A model generated the notes under the pieces. It did no database searches. It was not told where the DNA came from and saw only the letters and a program-made list of their open reading frames with translations. 64,000 nucleotides of DNA from Actinomycetota bacterium. Its GTDB lineage: Bacteria; Actinomycetota; Thermoleophilia; Solirubrobacterales; Solirubrobacteraceae. This document shows, in pieces, positions 34,320 to 42,394 of the stretch. The stretch covers positions 1 through 64,000 of the forward strand of contig WLOQ01000009.1 in the NCBI GenBank assembly GCA_009699245.1, in the 5' to 3' direction. A program made the translations under genes and the position numbers. Every line of letters begins with the position of its first letter. The first letter of the stretch is position 1.

Positions 34320-36659
34320 GTGCTCAGTGACGCCGACGCGGCAGGGCTGCTCGCCGCGCGCGGTGGCGCCCGCACGCCCCGCGCGAGCCGTTCGGCGTGG
34401 AGCATCGTCCGGGCCAACGTCTTCACGCTCTTCAACGCGATCCTCATGGTCGCGGGCGCCGTCACCCTGACCCTCGGCGACCCTCGCGACGCTCTCTTTC
34501 TCGGGATCCTGCTCGGCAACACCGTCATCGGCATCGGCCAGGAGCTGCGCGCCAAGCGCGAACTCGACCGGCTCGCGGCGCTCGTGGCGCCGCACGCCCG
34601 GGTGGTGCGCAACGGCGTCGAGCGGATCGTCCCGGTTGAGGAGGTCGTGCCGGGCGACCTCGTGCGCGCGGGGGCGGGGGATCAGATCGTCGCTGACGGC
34701 CCGCTCGAGGCGGGCGTGCGCGTGCTGGTGGACGAGTCGATTCTCACCGGCGAGTCGCGCGCCGTGGTGCGCAGCGCAGGCGATGAGGTGCGCTCGGGGT
34801 CCTTCGTCGTCGAGGGTCGTGCCGACTACATCGCGCGGGATGTCGGTCCGGACAGCTATGCCGAGCGTATCGCCGGCGTCGCGCGGGCGTTTCGCCATCC
34901 GCGCTCGCCGCTCGAGCGCGGCCTCAACCGGCTGCTGATGGCGACCGTCGCGGCTGTCGCGCCGCTCGCCATCGTCCTCGGAATCGGGCTCGCCCTCCAC
35001 ACGAGCAATGACCGCACAGCGACCGTCCAGACGGGGGTCGCTGGCCTCGTGAGTCTCGTCCCCGAAGGACTGATCCTGCTCGCGAGCATGACCGCAGCGG
35101 TGGCCGCACTGCGCATGGCGCGCCGCGGCGCGCTCGTCCAGCAGCTCAACGGGGTCGAGTCGCTCGCCTCGGTCGATCTCCTGTGCCTCGACAAGACTGG
35201 CACGCTGACGAGCCCCGAGCTGTGCGCCCTGCGCCTCGTGCCGGCGCAGGGCGTCAGCGAGGACGAGCTGCGCAGCGCCGTGGCGCGGCTCGCGGCGGCG
35301 ACCGCTGATCGCAACCGCACGATGGAAGCGATCGCCCAGGCGTACCCGGCACCGGCGGAGCCTCCCCGTGCGGTCGCGCCGTTCTCCTCCCAGCGGCGCT
35401 GGAGCGGCGTGGAGCTCGACGACGGGATCCTCATCCTCGGCGCCCCGGAGGCCATGCGCCTCGGGCCGCTTGCAGCCGCGGCACAGGAGGCCGCCGCGGA
35501 CGGCGCGCGCGTCGTCGCGATCGGGCGCGCAGCCGGAGTGCTGCAGGAGCCGCAGGGCGACGACCCGCCGCCTGCGGACCTCACGCCGCTCGGGCTCGTC
35601 CTCCTTGCGGAGGCGCTGCGCGCCGATGCGCGTGAGACGGTCGCCTTCCTGCGCGCAGAAGGTGTGGAACTGCGGATTCTCTCGGGGGACAATCCGGCGA
35701 CGGTCGCGGCGATCGCCCGCGATGCGGGGATCTCACAGGAGCCGCAGGCGGCCGACGGGACCGACCTGCCGGAGGATGACGCGGAGCTCGCAGCCCTTCT
35801 CGAACGCGTGACGGTCGTGGGCCGGATCTCACCGGAGGGCAAGCGGCGCGTCGTCGAGACGCTCGGGGCGCAGGGCCGGTACGTCGCCATGGTCGGTGAC
35901 GGCGTCAACGATGTGCCCGCCCTCAAGGCGTCGCGGCTCGCGATCGCGCAGGGCAACGGCACGCAGATGGCGCGTGGCGTCGCGGACGTCGTGCTCGTCG
36001 ACGGGGACTTCGCGTCGATCGCGCCGATGGTCCACGAGGGCCGCCAGATCCTGCGCAACATCCAGCGTGTCGCGCGGCTCTTCGTCTCGAAGTCCGTCTT
36101 CGCCGGGATTCTCATCGTGGCGTTTGCGGTGACGGGCATGGCCTATCCCTTCATCCCGCGCCAGCTCAGCCTTGCCGCGACCCTCAACGTCGGGATCCCG
36201 GCGTTCGTCCTCGCCCTCGCGCCCAGCACCGGCGCGTGGCGGCCGGAGGCGTTCGTGCGCGAGATCGCGCGCTTCGCGATTCCAGGTGGCGTCGCGCTCG
36301 CTGCGGGCGTCCTGTCGGCCGAACTCGCCAGCGTCCACCTGCTCGGCGAGTCGACCGCGGAGGCGCGGACCGTCGCGACGGTCGTCCTCGTCCTCGTGGG
36401 TCTCGTGTATGTCGTCGCCCTCGAGGGCCGCGAGCGGCGCGGGATCGCGGCGGCCGTGACGATCCCGATGGTCGCGGTGCTCGCGCTCACACTTGCAGTG
36501 CCTGGACTGCGGCGCTTCTTCGAGCTCACCGCGCCGGAGTGGGACATGCTCGCGTGCTCGGCGGGCGGGACACTCGTGGCGCTCGCGAGCTTCTTCCCGC
36601 TCTGGCGCGCGATTCGGGCGCGGACGGACGATGACGCACAGATGTCGCACGGAGCGTGA
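34320..36659 (+). CDS. Cation-transporting P-type ATPase, CtpE-like
   Basis: This encodes 779 residues. The actuator loop has ESILTGES, the membrane helix 4 has GLVSLVPEGLILLASM, the phosphorylation site is CLDKTGTLTS (Asp near 291) and the hinge is MVGDGVNDVPALKASR. Eight to ten membrane helices are predicted. There is no N-terminal metal-binding CxxC domain, and the PEGL motif fits the CtpE group, for which calcium uptake is described in mycobacteria. GTG was chosen for the leaderless promoter; a frame open upstream would overlap the divergent gene. Confidence 0.9.
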   Translation: MLSDADAAGLLAARGGARTPRASRSAWSIVRANVFTLFNAILMVAGAVTLTLGDPRDALFLGILLGNTVIGIGQELRAKRELDRLAALVAPHARVVRNGVERIVPVEEVVPGDLVRAGAGDQIVADGPLEAGVRVLVDESILTGESRAVVRSAGDEVRSGSFVVEGRADYIARDVGPDSYAERIAGVARAFRHPRSPLERGLNRLLMATVAAVAPLAIVLGIGLALHTSNDRTATVQTGVAGLVSLVPEGLILLASMTAAVAALRMARRGALVQQLNGVESLASVDLLCLDKTGTLTSPELCALRLVPAQGVSEDELRSAVARLAAATADRNRTMEAIAQAYPAPAEPPRAVAPFSSQRRWSGVELDDGILILGAPEAMRLGPLAAAAQEAAADGARVVAIGRAAGVLQEPQGDDPPPADLTPLGLVLLAEALRADARETVAFLRAEGVELRILSGDNPATVAAIARDAGISQEPQAADGTDLPEDDAELAALLERVTVVGRISPEGKRRVVETLGAQGRYVAMVGDGVNDVPALKASRLAIAQGNGTQMARGVADVVLVDGDFASIAPMVHEGRQILRNIQRVARLFVSKSVFAGILIVAFAVTGMAYPFIPRQLSLAATLNVGIPAFVLALAPSTGAWRPEAFVREIARFAIPGGVALAAGVLSAELASVHLLGESTAEARTVATVVLVLVGLVYVVALEGRERRGIAAAVTIPMVAVLALTLAVPGLRRFFELTAPEWDMLACSAGGTLVALASFFPLWRAIRARTDDDAQMSHGA

Positions 36660-36721
36660 CGGCGGCGCACCGCCTGCGCATCGAATCAGCGGTCGGCGAT
36701 CACCCCCGCAGGGCGCTCGCG

Positions 36722-36727
36722 TAGCAT
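36722..36727 (+). promoter_or_regulatory. -10 box (TAGCAT), leaderless, for thrS
   Basis: TAGCAT ends 7 nt before GTG 36735, so no T-box leader is possible on this transcript. Confidence 0.55.
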
Positions 36728-36734
36728 CGGTGCC

Positions 36735-38672
36735 GTGATCGTCACCCTTCCTGATGGGACTGAGCTCGAGCTGCCCGAAGGGGCCACGGGCGCCGACGCC
36801 GCCGCGGCGATCGGCCCGGGCCTTGCACGCGCCGCCCTCGCAGTGCGCCAGGCCGGTGAGGTTCGCGACCTTGCGCGCCCGCTGATCGCCCGTGAGGCGC
36901 TCGAGATCATCACGGCGAAGAGCGGCCGTGATGCCCTGGACCTCATCCGCCACGACGCCGCCCACGTGCTGGCCGCCGCCGTCATGGAGCTCTACCCCGG
37001 CGTGAAGATCTCGATCGGTCCGCCGATCGAGCAGGGCTTCTATTACGACTTCGAGTTTCCCGACGGCGTCACCGTCACCGAGGCGGACTTCGATGCGATT
37101 GAGGCGCGGATGCGCGAGCACATCGCTGCCGGCGAGACCTTCGATCGCGCAGAGGCGACCGTCGTCGAGGCCCTTGCGCGCTTCCGCGCAGAGGGTCAGG
37201 ACTACAAGGTCGAGCTGATCGAGGACCTCGTGCGCGACCAGGGCATCGACACGGTGTCGGTCTATCGCAACGGCCCGTTCACCGATCTCTGCCGCGGCCC
37301 CCACGCGCCCGGCACTGCGACGATCGGGGCGGTCAAGCTTCAGTCGGTCGCCGGCGCCTATTGGCGCGGGGACGCGTCCCGCACGATGCTCACCCGGATC
37401 TACGGGACGGCGTTCTTCACGAAGAAGGAGCTCGAGGCGGAGCTCGAGCGGCTCGAGCAGGCACGGGCACGCGATCACCGCCGCCTGGGCCGGGAGCTCG
37501 GGCTCTTCACGTTCTCCGAGGTGTCCCCGGGGTCGGCCTTCTGGCTGCCCAAGGGCACGACGATCTTCAACCAGCTCGTCGGACTCTCGCGTGAGATGGG
37601 GGAGGAGCGCGGGTTCACGGAGGTCAAGACGCCGCAGCTCTACGACAGCGAGCTGTGGAAGACGTCCGGCCACTGGGACAAGTACCGGCAGAACATGTTC
37701 GTCACCGAGGCGGAGGACCGCGAGTTCGGTCTCAAGCCGATGAACTGCCCGGGCCACGCGCACCTCTTCGCGGGCCAGCGCTGGAGCTATCGCGACCTGC
37801 CGGTCCGCTACTCCGAGCCGGGGCTCCTGCACCGCAACGAGCTGAGCGGCACGCTCCACGGGCTCCTGCGGGTGCGCCACTTCGCCCAGGACGACGCGCA
37901 CATCTTCTGCACCGAGGAGCAGATCGAGCAGGAGGTCCGCACGTGCCTCGAGTTCGCGATGGAGACCTTCGCGATCTTCGGCTTCGCGGTCGAGCTCGAG
38001 CTCTCGACACGACCCGAGCAGCGCATCGGCAGCGATGAGATGTGGGATCGCGCTGAGGGGGCCCTGCAGAAGGTCCTCGACGACGAGGGGCTCTCGTACC
38101 AGGTGAATCCCGGCGACGGAGCCTTCTACGGCCCGAAGATCGACCTGCACACCACCGACTCGCTCGGCCGCTCGTGGCAGCTCGGCACGGTGCAGCTCGA
38201 CTACTCGATGCCGGAGCGCTTCGGTCTCGTCTACACCGGCGCCGATAACGCGGACCACCGCCCGGTGATGATCCACACCGCGCGCATGGGCTCCTTCGAG
38301 CGGTTCATCGGCATTCTCGTCGAGCACTACGCCGGCGAGTTCCCGCTCTGGCTCGCGCCCGTCCAGGCGACGGTGCTGCCCATCTCCGATAAGCACGCCG
38401 ACGCCGCACACGCCGTCGCGTCGACGCTGCGCGGCCAGGGCCTGCGCGTCGACGTCGATGACCGCACCGAGTCCCTCGGGCGTCGCATCCGTGACGGCGA
38501 GCTGGCGCGTGCGCCGTACCTCCTCGTCGTCGGTGAGCGCGAAGCGGCGGACGGCACGGTGTCCGTGCGTCGTCGGCACGAGGGGGACATCGGCACGATG
38601 CCCGTCGCCGAGTTCGCCGCCGTCGCCGCCGCGGAGATCGCGGAGCGCCGCGAGGCGCCCGCACCCGCGTGA
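36735..38672 (+). CDS. thrS: Threonyl-tRNA synthetase
   Basis: This encodes 645 residues. The domains in order are TGS (VTLPDGTELELPEGATG), the editing domain (HDAAHVLAAAVMELYPG, with YRNGPFTDLCRGPH), a class II catalytic core with MNCPGHAHLF (zinc Cys), RNELSGTLHGLLRVRHFAQDDAHIF-type motif 2, and the C-terminal anticodon domain. It charges tRNA-Thr. It is followed with a 4-nt overlap by DUF192, then infC. Confidence 0.96.
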   Translation: MIVTLPDGTELELPEGATGADAAAAIGPGLARAALAVRQAGEVRDLARPLIAREALEIITAKSGRDALDLIRHDAAHVLAAAVMELYPGVKISIGPPIEQGFYYDFEFPDGVTVTEADFDAIEARMREHIAAGETFDRAEATVVEALARFRAEGQDYKVELIEDLVRDQGIDTVSVYRNGPFTDLCRGPHAPGTATIGAVKLQSVAGAYWRGDASRTMLTRIYGTAFFTKKELEAELERLEQARARDHRRLGRELGLFTFSEVSPGSAFWLPKGTTIFNQLVGLSREMGEERGFTEVKTPQLYDSELWKTSGHWDKYRQNMFVTEAEDREFGLKPMNCPGHAHLFAGQRWSYRDLPVRYSEPGLLHRNELSGTLHGLLRVRHFAQDDAHIFCTEEQIEQEVRTCLEFAMETFAIFGFAVELELSTRPEQRIGSDEMWDRAEGALQKVLDDEGLSYQVNPGDGAFYGPKIDLHTTDSLGRSWQLGTVQLDYSMPERFGLVYTGADNADHRPVMIHTARMGSFERFIGILVEHYAGEFPLWLAPVQATVLPISDKHADAAHAVASTLRGQGLRVDVDDRTESLGRRIRDGELARAPYLLVVGEREAADGTVSVRRRHEGDIGTMPVAEFAAVAAAEIAERREAPAPA

Positions 38673-39091
38673 GCGCTCGCAACCTCGCCGGCGAGCTCCC
38701 CTCCGTGACCCTTCCGGGCGGCTTCACCCTGCTCGAGGCGTCGACACTGCGCAGCCGCACCCGCGGGCTCGCGGGGCAGGATGGGCTCCCGGCGGGGTGC
38801 GCGCTCCACTTGCGCCCGTGCCGCTCGGTCCACACCTTCGGCATGCGCTTCGCGCTCGATCTTGTCTGGCTCGGCGCCGACGGGACGCCTGTCCGGGTGG
38901 ACCGCTCGGTCGCTCCCCGGCGCCACCGATCCTGCCGCGCGGCGCGCTCGGTGATCGAGGTGGAGGCCGGCGGCGCCGACCCCCTTGTCCGGGCGTGGAG
39001 CGCAGCGTGCGGCCCGCGGGGTATACTCAACGACGTTGATCCAGATGCCCGCCCACGCCTGCGCCTCTTGAAGCGCGAGCGACACAGCTAG
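38669..39091 (+). CDS. DUF192 family protein
   Basis: This encodes 140 residues. The family centre CRSVHTFGMRFALDLVWLG is present, with the LEASTLRSRTRGLAGQDGLP start region. DUF192 proteins are small beta-barrels of unclear role. It overlaps thrS by 4 nt (GTGA) and its stop overlaps the infC start by 1 nt. The infC -10 box lies inside its 3' end. Confidence 0.82.
   Translation: MSARNLAGELPSVTLPGGFTLLEASTLRSRTRGLAGQDGLPAGCALHLRPCRSVHTFGMRFALDLVWLGADGTPVRVDRSVAPRRHRSCRAARSVIEVEAGGADPLVRAWSAACGPRGILNDVDPDARPRLRLLKRERHS
39022..39027 (+). promoter_or_regulatory. -10 box (TATACT) for infC
   Basis: TATACT lies 63 nt before GTG 39091, inside the DUF192 gene, so infC mRNA has a leader of about 57 nt where autoregulation could act. 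Confidence 0.45.
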
Positions 39092-39924
39092 TGCCGGTCC
39101 CACGCAGATTCGACCGGCGCCCGCCTGAGCGGGACACGACCCGGATCAACGAGCGCATTCGCGTTCCCGAGGTTCGTGTCATCGGCGACGACGGCAACCA
39201 GATCGGGATCCTCCCGACCGAAGAGGCGCTGCGCATCGCTCAGGAGCGCGATCTCGATCTCGTCGAGGTGGCACCCGAGGCGCGCCCGCCGGTGTGCCGC
39301 ATCCTCGACTACTCGAAGTACCGCTACGAGCTCGCCCAGAAGCAGAAGGCCGCTCGCAAGCACCAGCAGAAGATCACGATCCGCGAGATCAAGTTCCGCC
39401 CCAAGATCGCCGAGCACGACTACGCGACGAAGAAGGGGCATGTGCAGCGCTTCCTGCGCCACAAGGACAAGGTCAAGGTCACGATCATGTTCCGTGGTCG
39501 TGAGACCACGCATCCCGAGCGCGGGCAGATGATCCTCGATCGTCTCGCCGAGGAGCTCGAGGAGATGGCCGTCGTCGAGCAGCGCCCGAATCTCGAGGGC
39601 CGCAATATGACCATGGTGCTCGGCCCGTCGAAGGCGCTCCTGCGCGGCGAGCTGGGCGACGTGGCTGCTGACGGCGATGAACCCCTTCCGGAGGACGATT
39701 CCCTCCTCACCGACGACGTCCACGAGGATGACGTCCACGCCGACGCGCCGGACACCTCCGAGGACGCGCCGGACACCGCGGAGGACACGCCGGAGACCGC
39801 CGAGGACGCCGTCGCCGGCGATGACGACGGCGACACCGATGGCGGCGCCGACCCGCCCGAGGACGCCGAAGAGGCCCTCGACGAGGGCGCTGACGCGCCC
39901 GAAGAGCCGGCTTCCGAAGCCTGA
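39091..39924 (+). CDS. infC: Translation initiation factor IF-3 with long acidic tail
   Basis: Residues 1-182 are a standard IF-3: [20 protein letters not shown], a linker helix ([16 protein letters not shown]), then the C-terminal domain ([21 protein letters not shown]). IF-3 checks start-codon pairing on the 30S subunit. A tail of about 95 residues, nearly all Asp, Glu, Ala, Pro and Thr in near-repeats ([17 protein letters not shown]), follows; typical IF-3 has about 180 residues. The GTG start fits the family's habit of non-ATG starts. Confidence 0.96.
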   Translation: MPVPRRFDRRPPERDTTRINERIRVPEVRVIGDDGNQIGILPTEEALRIAQERDLDLVEVAPEARPPVCRILDYSKYRYELAQKQKAARKHQQKITIREIKFRPKIAEHDYATKKGHVQRFLRHKDKVKVTIMFRGRETTHPERGQMILDRLAEELEEMAVVEQRPNLEGRNMTMVLGPSKALLRGELGDVAADGDEPLPEDDSLLTDDVHEDDVHADAPDTSEDAPDTAEDTPETAEDAVAGDDDGDTDGGADPPEDAEEALDEGADAPEEPASEA

Positions 39925-39971
39925 TCAACGCCCTGGCGAAGACCGCACTGCGGTCATCGCTCCATCTTTCC

Positions 39972-39977
39972 TATACT
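39972..39977 (+). promoter_or_regulatory. -10 box (TATACT) for rpmI-rplT
   Basis: TATACT ends 12 nt before the rpmI ATG, giving a leader of about 6 nt. Confidence 0.5.
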
Positions 39978-39989
39978 TCACCGCTCGCC

Positions 39990-40190
39990 ATGCCCAAGAT
40001 GAAGACCCATTCGGGTGCCAAGAAGCGCTTCAAAGTGACTGCCAAGGGGAAGGTCCATGGCCGCCACGCCTACTCGAGCCACATCCTCGAGAAGAAGTCG
40101 CCCAAGCGCAAGCGCGGTTTCCGCAAGGACGCTGTGATCAGCGACAGCGATGTTCCGCGCATCAAGAAGATGTTGGGGGTGGGCAAGTGA
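39990..40190 (+). CDS. rpmI: 50S ribosomal protein L35
   Basis: This encodes 66 basic residues: [46 protein letters not shown]. Complete and normal length. It precedes rplT with a 4-nt GTGA overlap. Confidence 0.97.
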   Translation: MPKMKTHSGAKKRFKVTAKGKVHGRHAYSSHILEKKSPKRKRGFRKDAVISDSDVPRIKKMLGVGK

Positions 40191-40552
40191 GCCGCGTCAA
40201 GCGCAGCGTCCACGCGCAGAAGAAGCGCCGTGCGACCCTCGAGCGCACCAAGGGCTTCCGCGGCGACGCGAACTCGCATTACAAGAAGGCCAAGGAAGCG
40301 CTGATGAAGGCGGATTCCTATGCGTATAGGGATCGCCGCAACCGCAAGCGTGACTTCCGTCGCCTCTGGATCACGCGCATCAACGCCGCAGCTCGCCTCA
40401 ATGGCATGAGCTACGGCGAGTTCATCCATGGCATCCAGCTCGCTGGTGTCGAGGTCGACCGCAAGGTCCTCGCCGACATCGCCGTCCGTGACCCCGAGGC
40501 TTTTGCCCGATTCGTGGACGTCGCCCGCGAGGCGTCGGCCGCTGTCGCCTAG
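40187..40552 (+). CDS. rplT: 50S ribosomal protein L20
   Basis: This encodes 121 residues from [23 protein letters not shown], then [20 protein letters not shown]20 is needed for early 50S assembly and in many bacteria represses its own operon. Followed by a strong terminator. Confidence 0.97.
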   Translation: MSRVKRSVHAQKKRRATLERTKGFRGDANSHYKKAKEALMKADSYAYRDRRNRKRDFRRLWITRINAAARLNGMSYGEFIHGIQLAGVEVDRKVLADIAVRDPEAFARFVDVAREASAAVA

Positions 40553-40577
40553 ACAGCAACCGACACCACTGCTTCAC

Positions 40578-40612
40578 GGGCGCCGCTTCCTCTCAGGATC
40601 GGCGCCCTTTTT
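40578..40612 (+). terminator. Rho-independent terminator of infC-rpmI-rplT
   Basis: GGGCGCCG (40578-40585) pairs with CGGCGCCC (40600-40607), followed by five T. It is the clearest intrinsic terminator in the window. Confidence 0.9.
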
Positions 40613-40623
40613 CGTTCCAGGAC

Positions 40624-41322
40624 ATGATCGACAGCATCCACAACCCCCAGCTGAAAGACATCCGCCGCCTCGCACGGCGCCGCGGCCGCGAGGACGCGGG
40701 GCGGTTCGTCGCCGAGGGTGAGGATCTTCTGGAGGCCGCCGACGCTGCGGGCTGGACGCCCGTCGCGCGCTTCGCTGCGGCCGACTCCGGCCTGCCCGGA
40801 ACGCCGGTGGAGCCGGCGGTGCTCGACCGGATCAGTGGGCTCGGCAGCGGGACACGCACGCTCGCCGTCTACGAACTGCGCTGGAGCGCTCCGGCGGGCC
40901 CGCTCGCCATCTATCTGCACGGCGTCGCCGATCCGGGGAACGTCGGGACGATCCTGCGGTCAGCGCTCGCCTTCGGCGCGTCGAGCGTCGTTCTGGGCCC
41001 CGGCTGCGCCGACCCCTTCGGGCCCAAGGCGGTGCGGGCCAGCATGGGCGCCGTGTTCAGCGTGCCCGTCGCCCGGGTGACGTCCGTGTCCGACCTGCCC
41101 GGGCGGACGATCGCGCTTGCTGCTCGGGCCGGCGGGCCGCTGCGAGGACCGGTCGAGGGCGACGCGACCCTGCTCATCGGTGCCGAGCGCACCGGGCTGC
41201 CGGACGAGGTCCTCGCGGCAGCCAACGAGGTGCGGGAGATTCCGATCCACAGCGAGTCGCTCAATGCCGCGATGGCCGCCACCGTCGCCCTCTACGAACT
41301 GACTAGGGTCCAGAGCGGATGA
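40624..41322 (+). CDS. TrmH/SpoU-family RNA 2'-O-methyltransferase
   Basis: This encodes 232 residues. The knot motifs are VADPGNVGTILRSALAFGA, LLIGAERTGLPDEVL and IHSESLNAAMAATVALYE. An N-terminal substrate-binding part (MIDSIHNPQLKDIRRLARRR) is present. It methylates rRNA or tRNA riboses; the exact target is unknown. It starts only 11 nt after the terminator, so its own promoter must overlap the terminator or it relies on read-through. The pheS -10 box lies within its last codons. Confidence 0.92.
   Translation: MIDSIHNPQLKDIRRLARRRGREDAGRFVAEGEDLLEAADAAGWTPVARFAAADSGLPGTPVEPAVLDRISGLGSGTRTLAVYELRWSAPAGPLAIYLHGVADPGNVGTILRSALAFGASSVVLGPGCADPFGPKAVRASMGAVFSVPVARVTSVSDLPGRTIALAARAGGPLRGPVEGDATLLIGAERTGLPDEVLAAANEVREIPIHSESLNAAMAATVALYELTRVQSG
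41304..41309 (+). promoter_or_regulatory. -10 box (TAGGGT), leaderless, for pheST
   Basis: TAGGGT ends 9 nt before ATG 41319. Confidence 0.5.
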
Positions 41323-42386
41323 TCGATCGCATCGGACAGATCCGGGCCGAGGCCGAGGCTGCGATCGGCGCTGCGGTGACCACCGCCTCGCTCGAAGAGC
41401 TGCGAGTGCGCTACCTCGGGCGCAAGGCGGAGCTGCCGAACCTCCTGCGCGGTGTGGCGGACCTCGATCCGCAGGAGCGGGGCGCCGTCGGGCGGGCCGC
41501 GAATGAGACGCGGCAGGCTCTTGAAGGCCTCATCACGTCGCGCGGTGCAGAACTTGAGCTCGGTGAGCTGCGCGAGCGGCTTGCTGCCGATCGGGTCGAT
41601 GTGACGCTGCCCGCGACGCCGCCGCAGCCCGTCGGTCGCCTGCATCTGCTGACTGCGACACGGCGGGAGATCGAGGACGTCTTCTGCGGGCTGGGCTTCA
41701 CGGTCGTCGAGGGCCCCGAGGTCGAGTTCGTGCGTTACAACTTCGACGCGCTCAACCACGATCCGGCGCACCCCGCGCGGGCGCGGAGCGACACGTTCTA
41801 CGTCGATGCCCCCGCGCATCCCGACGGGGGCGAGGTGCTCCTGCGCACCCATACGTCGCCGATGCAGATCCGGGCGATGGAGCTCCAGCCGCCGCCGATC
41901 TCGATCATCGTCCCCGGGCGCGTCTACCGCCGGGACAGCGACGCTACGCATACGCCGCAGTTCCACCAGATCGAGGGACTCGCGGTCGCCGAGGACGTGA
42001 CGCTCGCCGATCTCAAGGGCACGCTGCTCGCCTTCGCCAAGGCGATCTTCGGCGACGAGCGCGAGATCCGGCTGCGCCCGCACTTCTTCCCGTTCACCGA
42101 GCCGAGCGTCGAGGCCGACGTCTCGTGCTTCATGTGCGCCGATGCCGCGCCGGACGCCGACCGGTGCCCGCTCTGCAAGGGGACGGGCTGGCTCGAGATC
42201 CTCGGCTCCGGCATGGTCGACCCCAACGTGCTCGGCGCGGTGCGCGAGCACGGGTACGACCCTGAGAAGCATCAGGGCTTCGCCTTCGGGCTGGGCGTCG
42301 AGCGGATCGCGATGCTCAAGCACGGGGTTCCCGACCTGCGGCTCTTCTACGACAACGACCTGCGCTTCCTGCGTCAGTTCGGCTGA
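41319..42386 (+). CDS. pheS: Phenylalanyl-tRNA synthetase alpha subunit
   Basis: This encodes 355 residues. An N-terminal coiled coil (about 1-85) precedes the class II core: motif 1 (EDVFCGLGFTVVEGPEVEF), motif 2 (VYRRDSDATHTPQFHQIEG) and motif 3 (LGVERIAMLKHGVPDLR). A CFMCADAAPDADRCPLCKGTG-like segment gives four cysteines that could bind zinc. Forms an alpha2-beta2 enzyme with PheT. Overlaps the methyltransferase end by 4 nt. Confidence 0.96.
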   Translation: MIDRIGQIRAEAEAAIGAAVTTASLEELRVRYLGRKAELPNLLRGVADLDPQERGAVGRAANETRQALEGLITSRGAELELGELRERLAADRVDVTLPATPPQPVGRLHLLTATRREIEDVFCGLGFTVVEGPEVEFVRYNFDALNHDPAHPARARSDTFYVDAPAHPDGGEVLLRTHTSPMQIRAMELQPPPISIIVPGRVYRRDSDATHTPQFHQIEGLAVAEDVTLADLKGTLLAFAKAIFGDEREIRLRPHFFPFTEPSVEADVSCFMCADAAPDADRCPLCKGTGWLEILGSGMVDPNVLGAVREHGYDPEKHQGFAFGLGVERIAMLKHGVPDLRLFYDNDLRFLRQFG

Positions 42387-42394
42387 GGAACGCC

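Noticed and set aside
35829-38579. Long minus-strand open frame
   Set aside because: Antisense to the P-type ATPase and thrS; no motifs.
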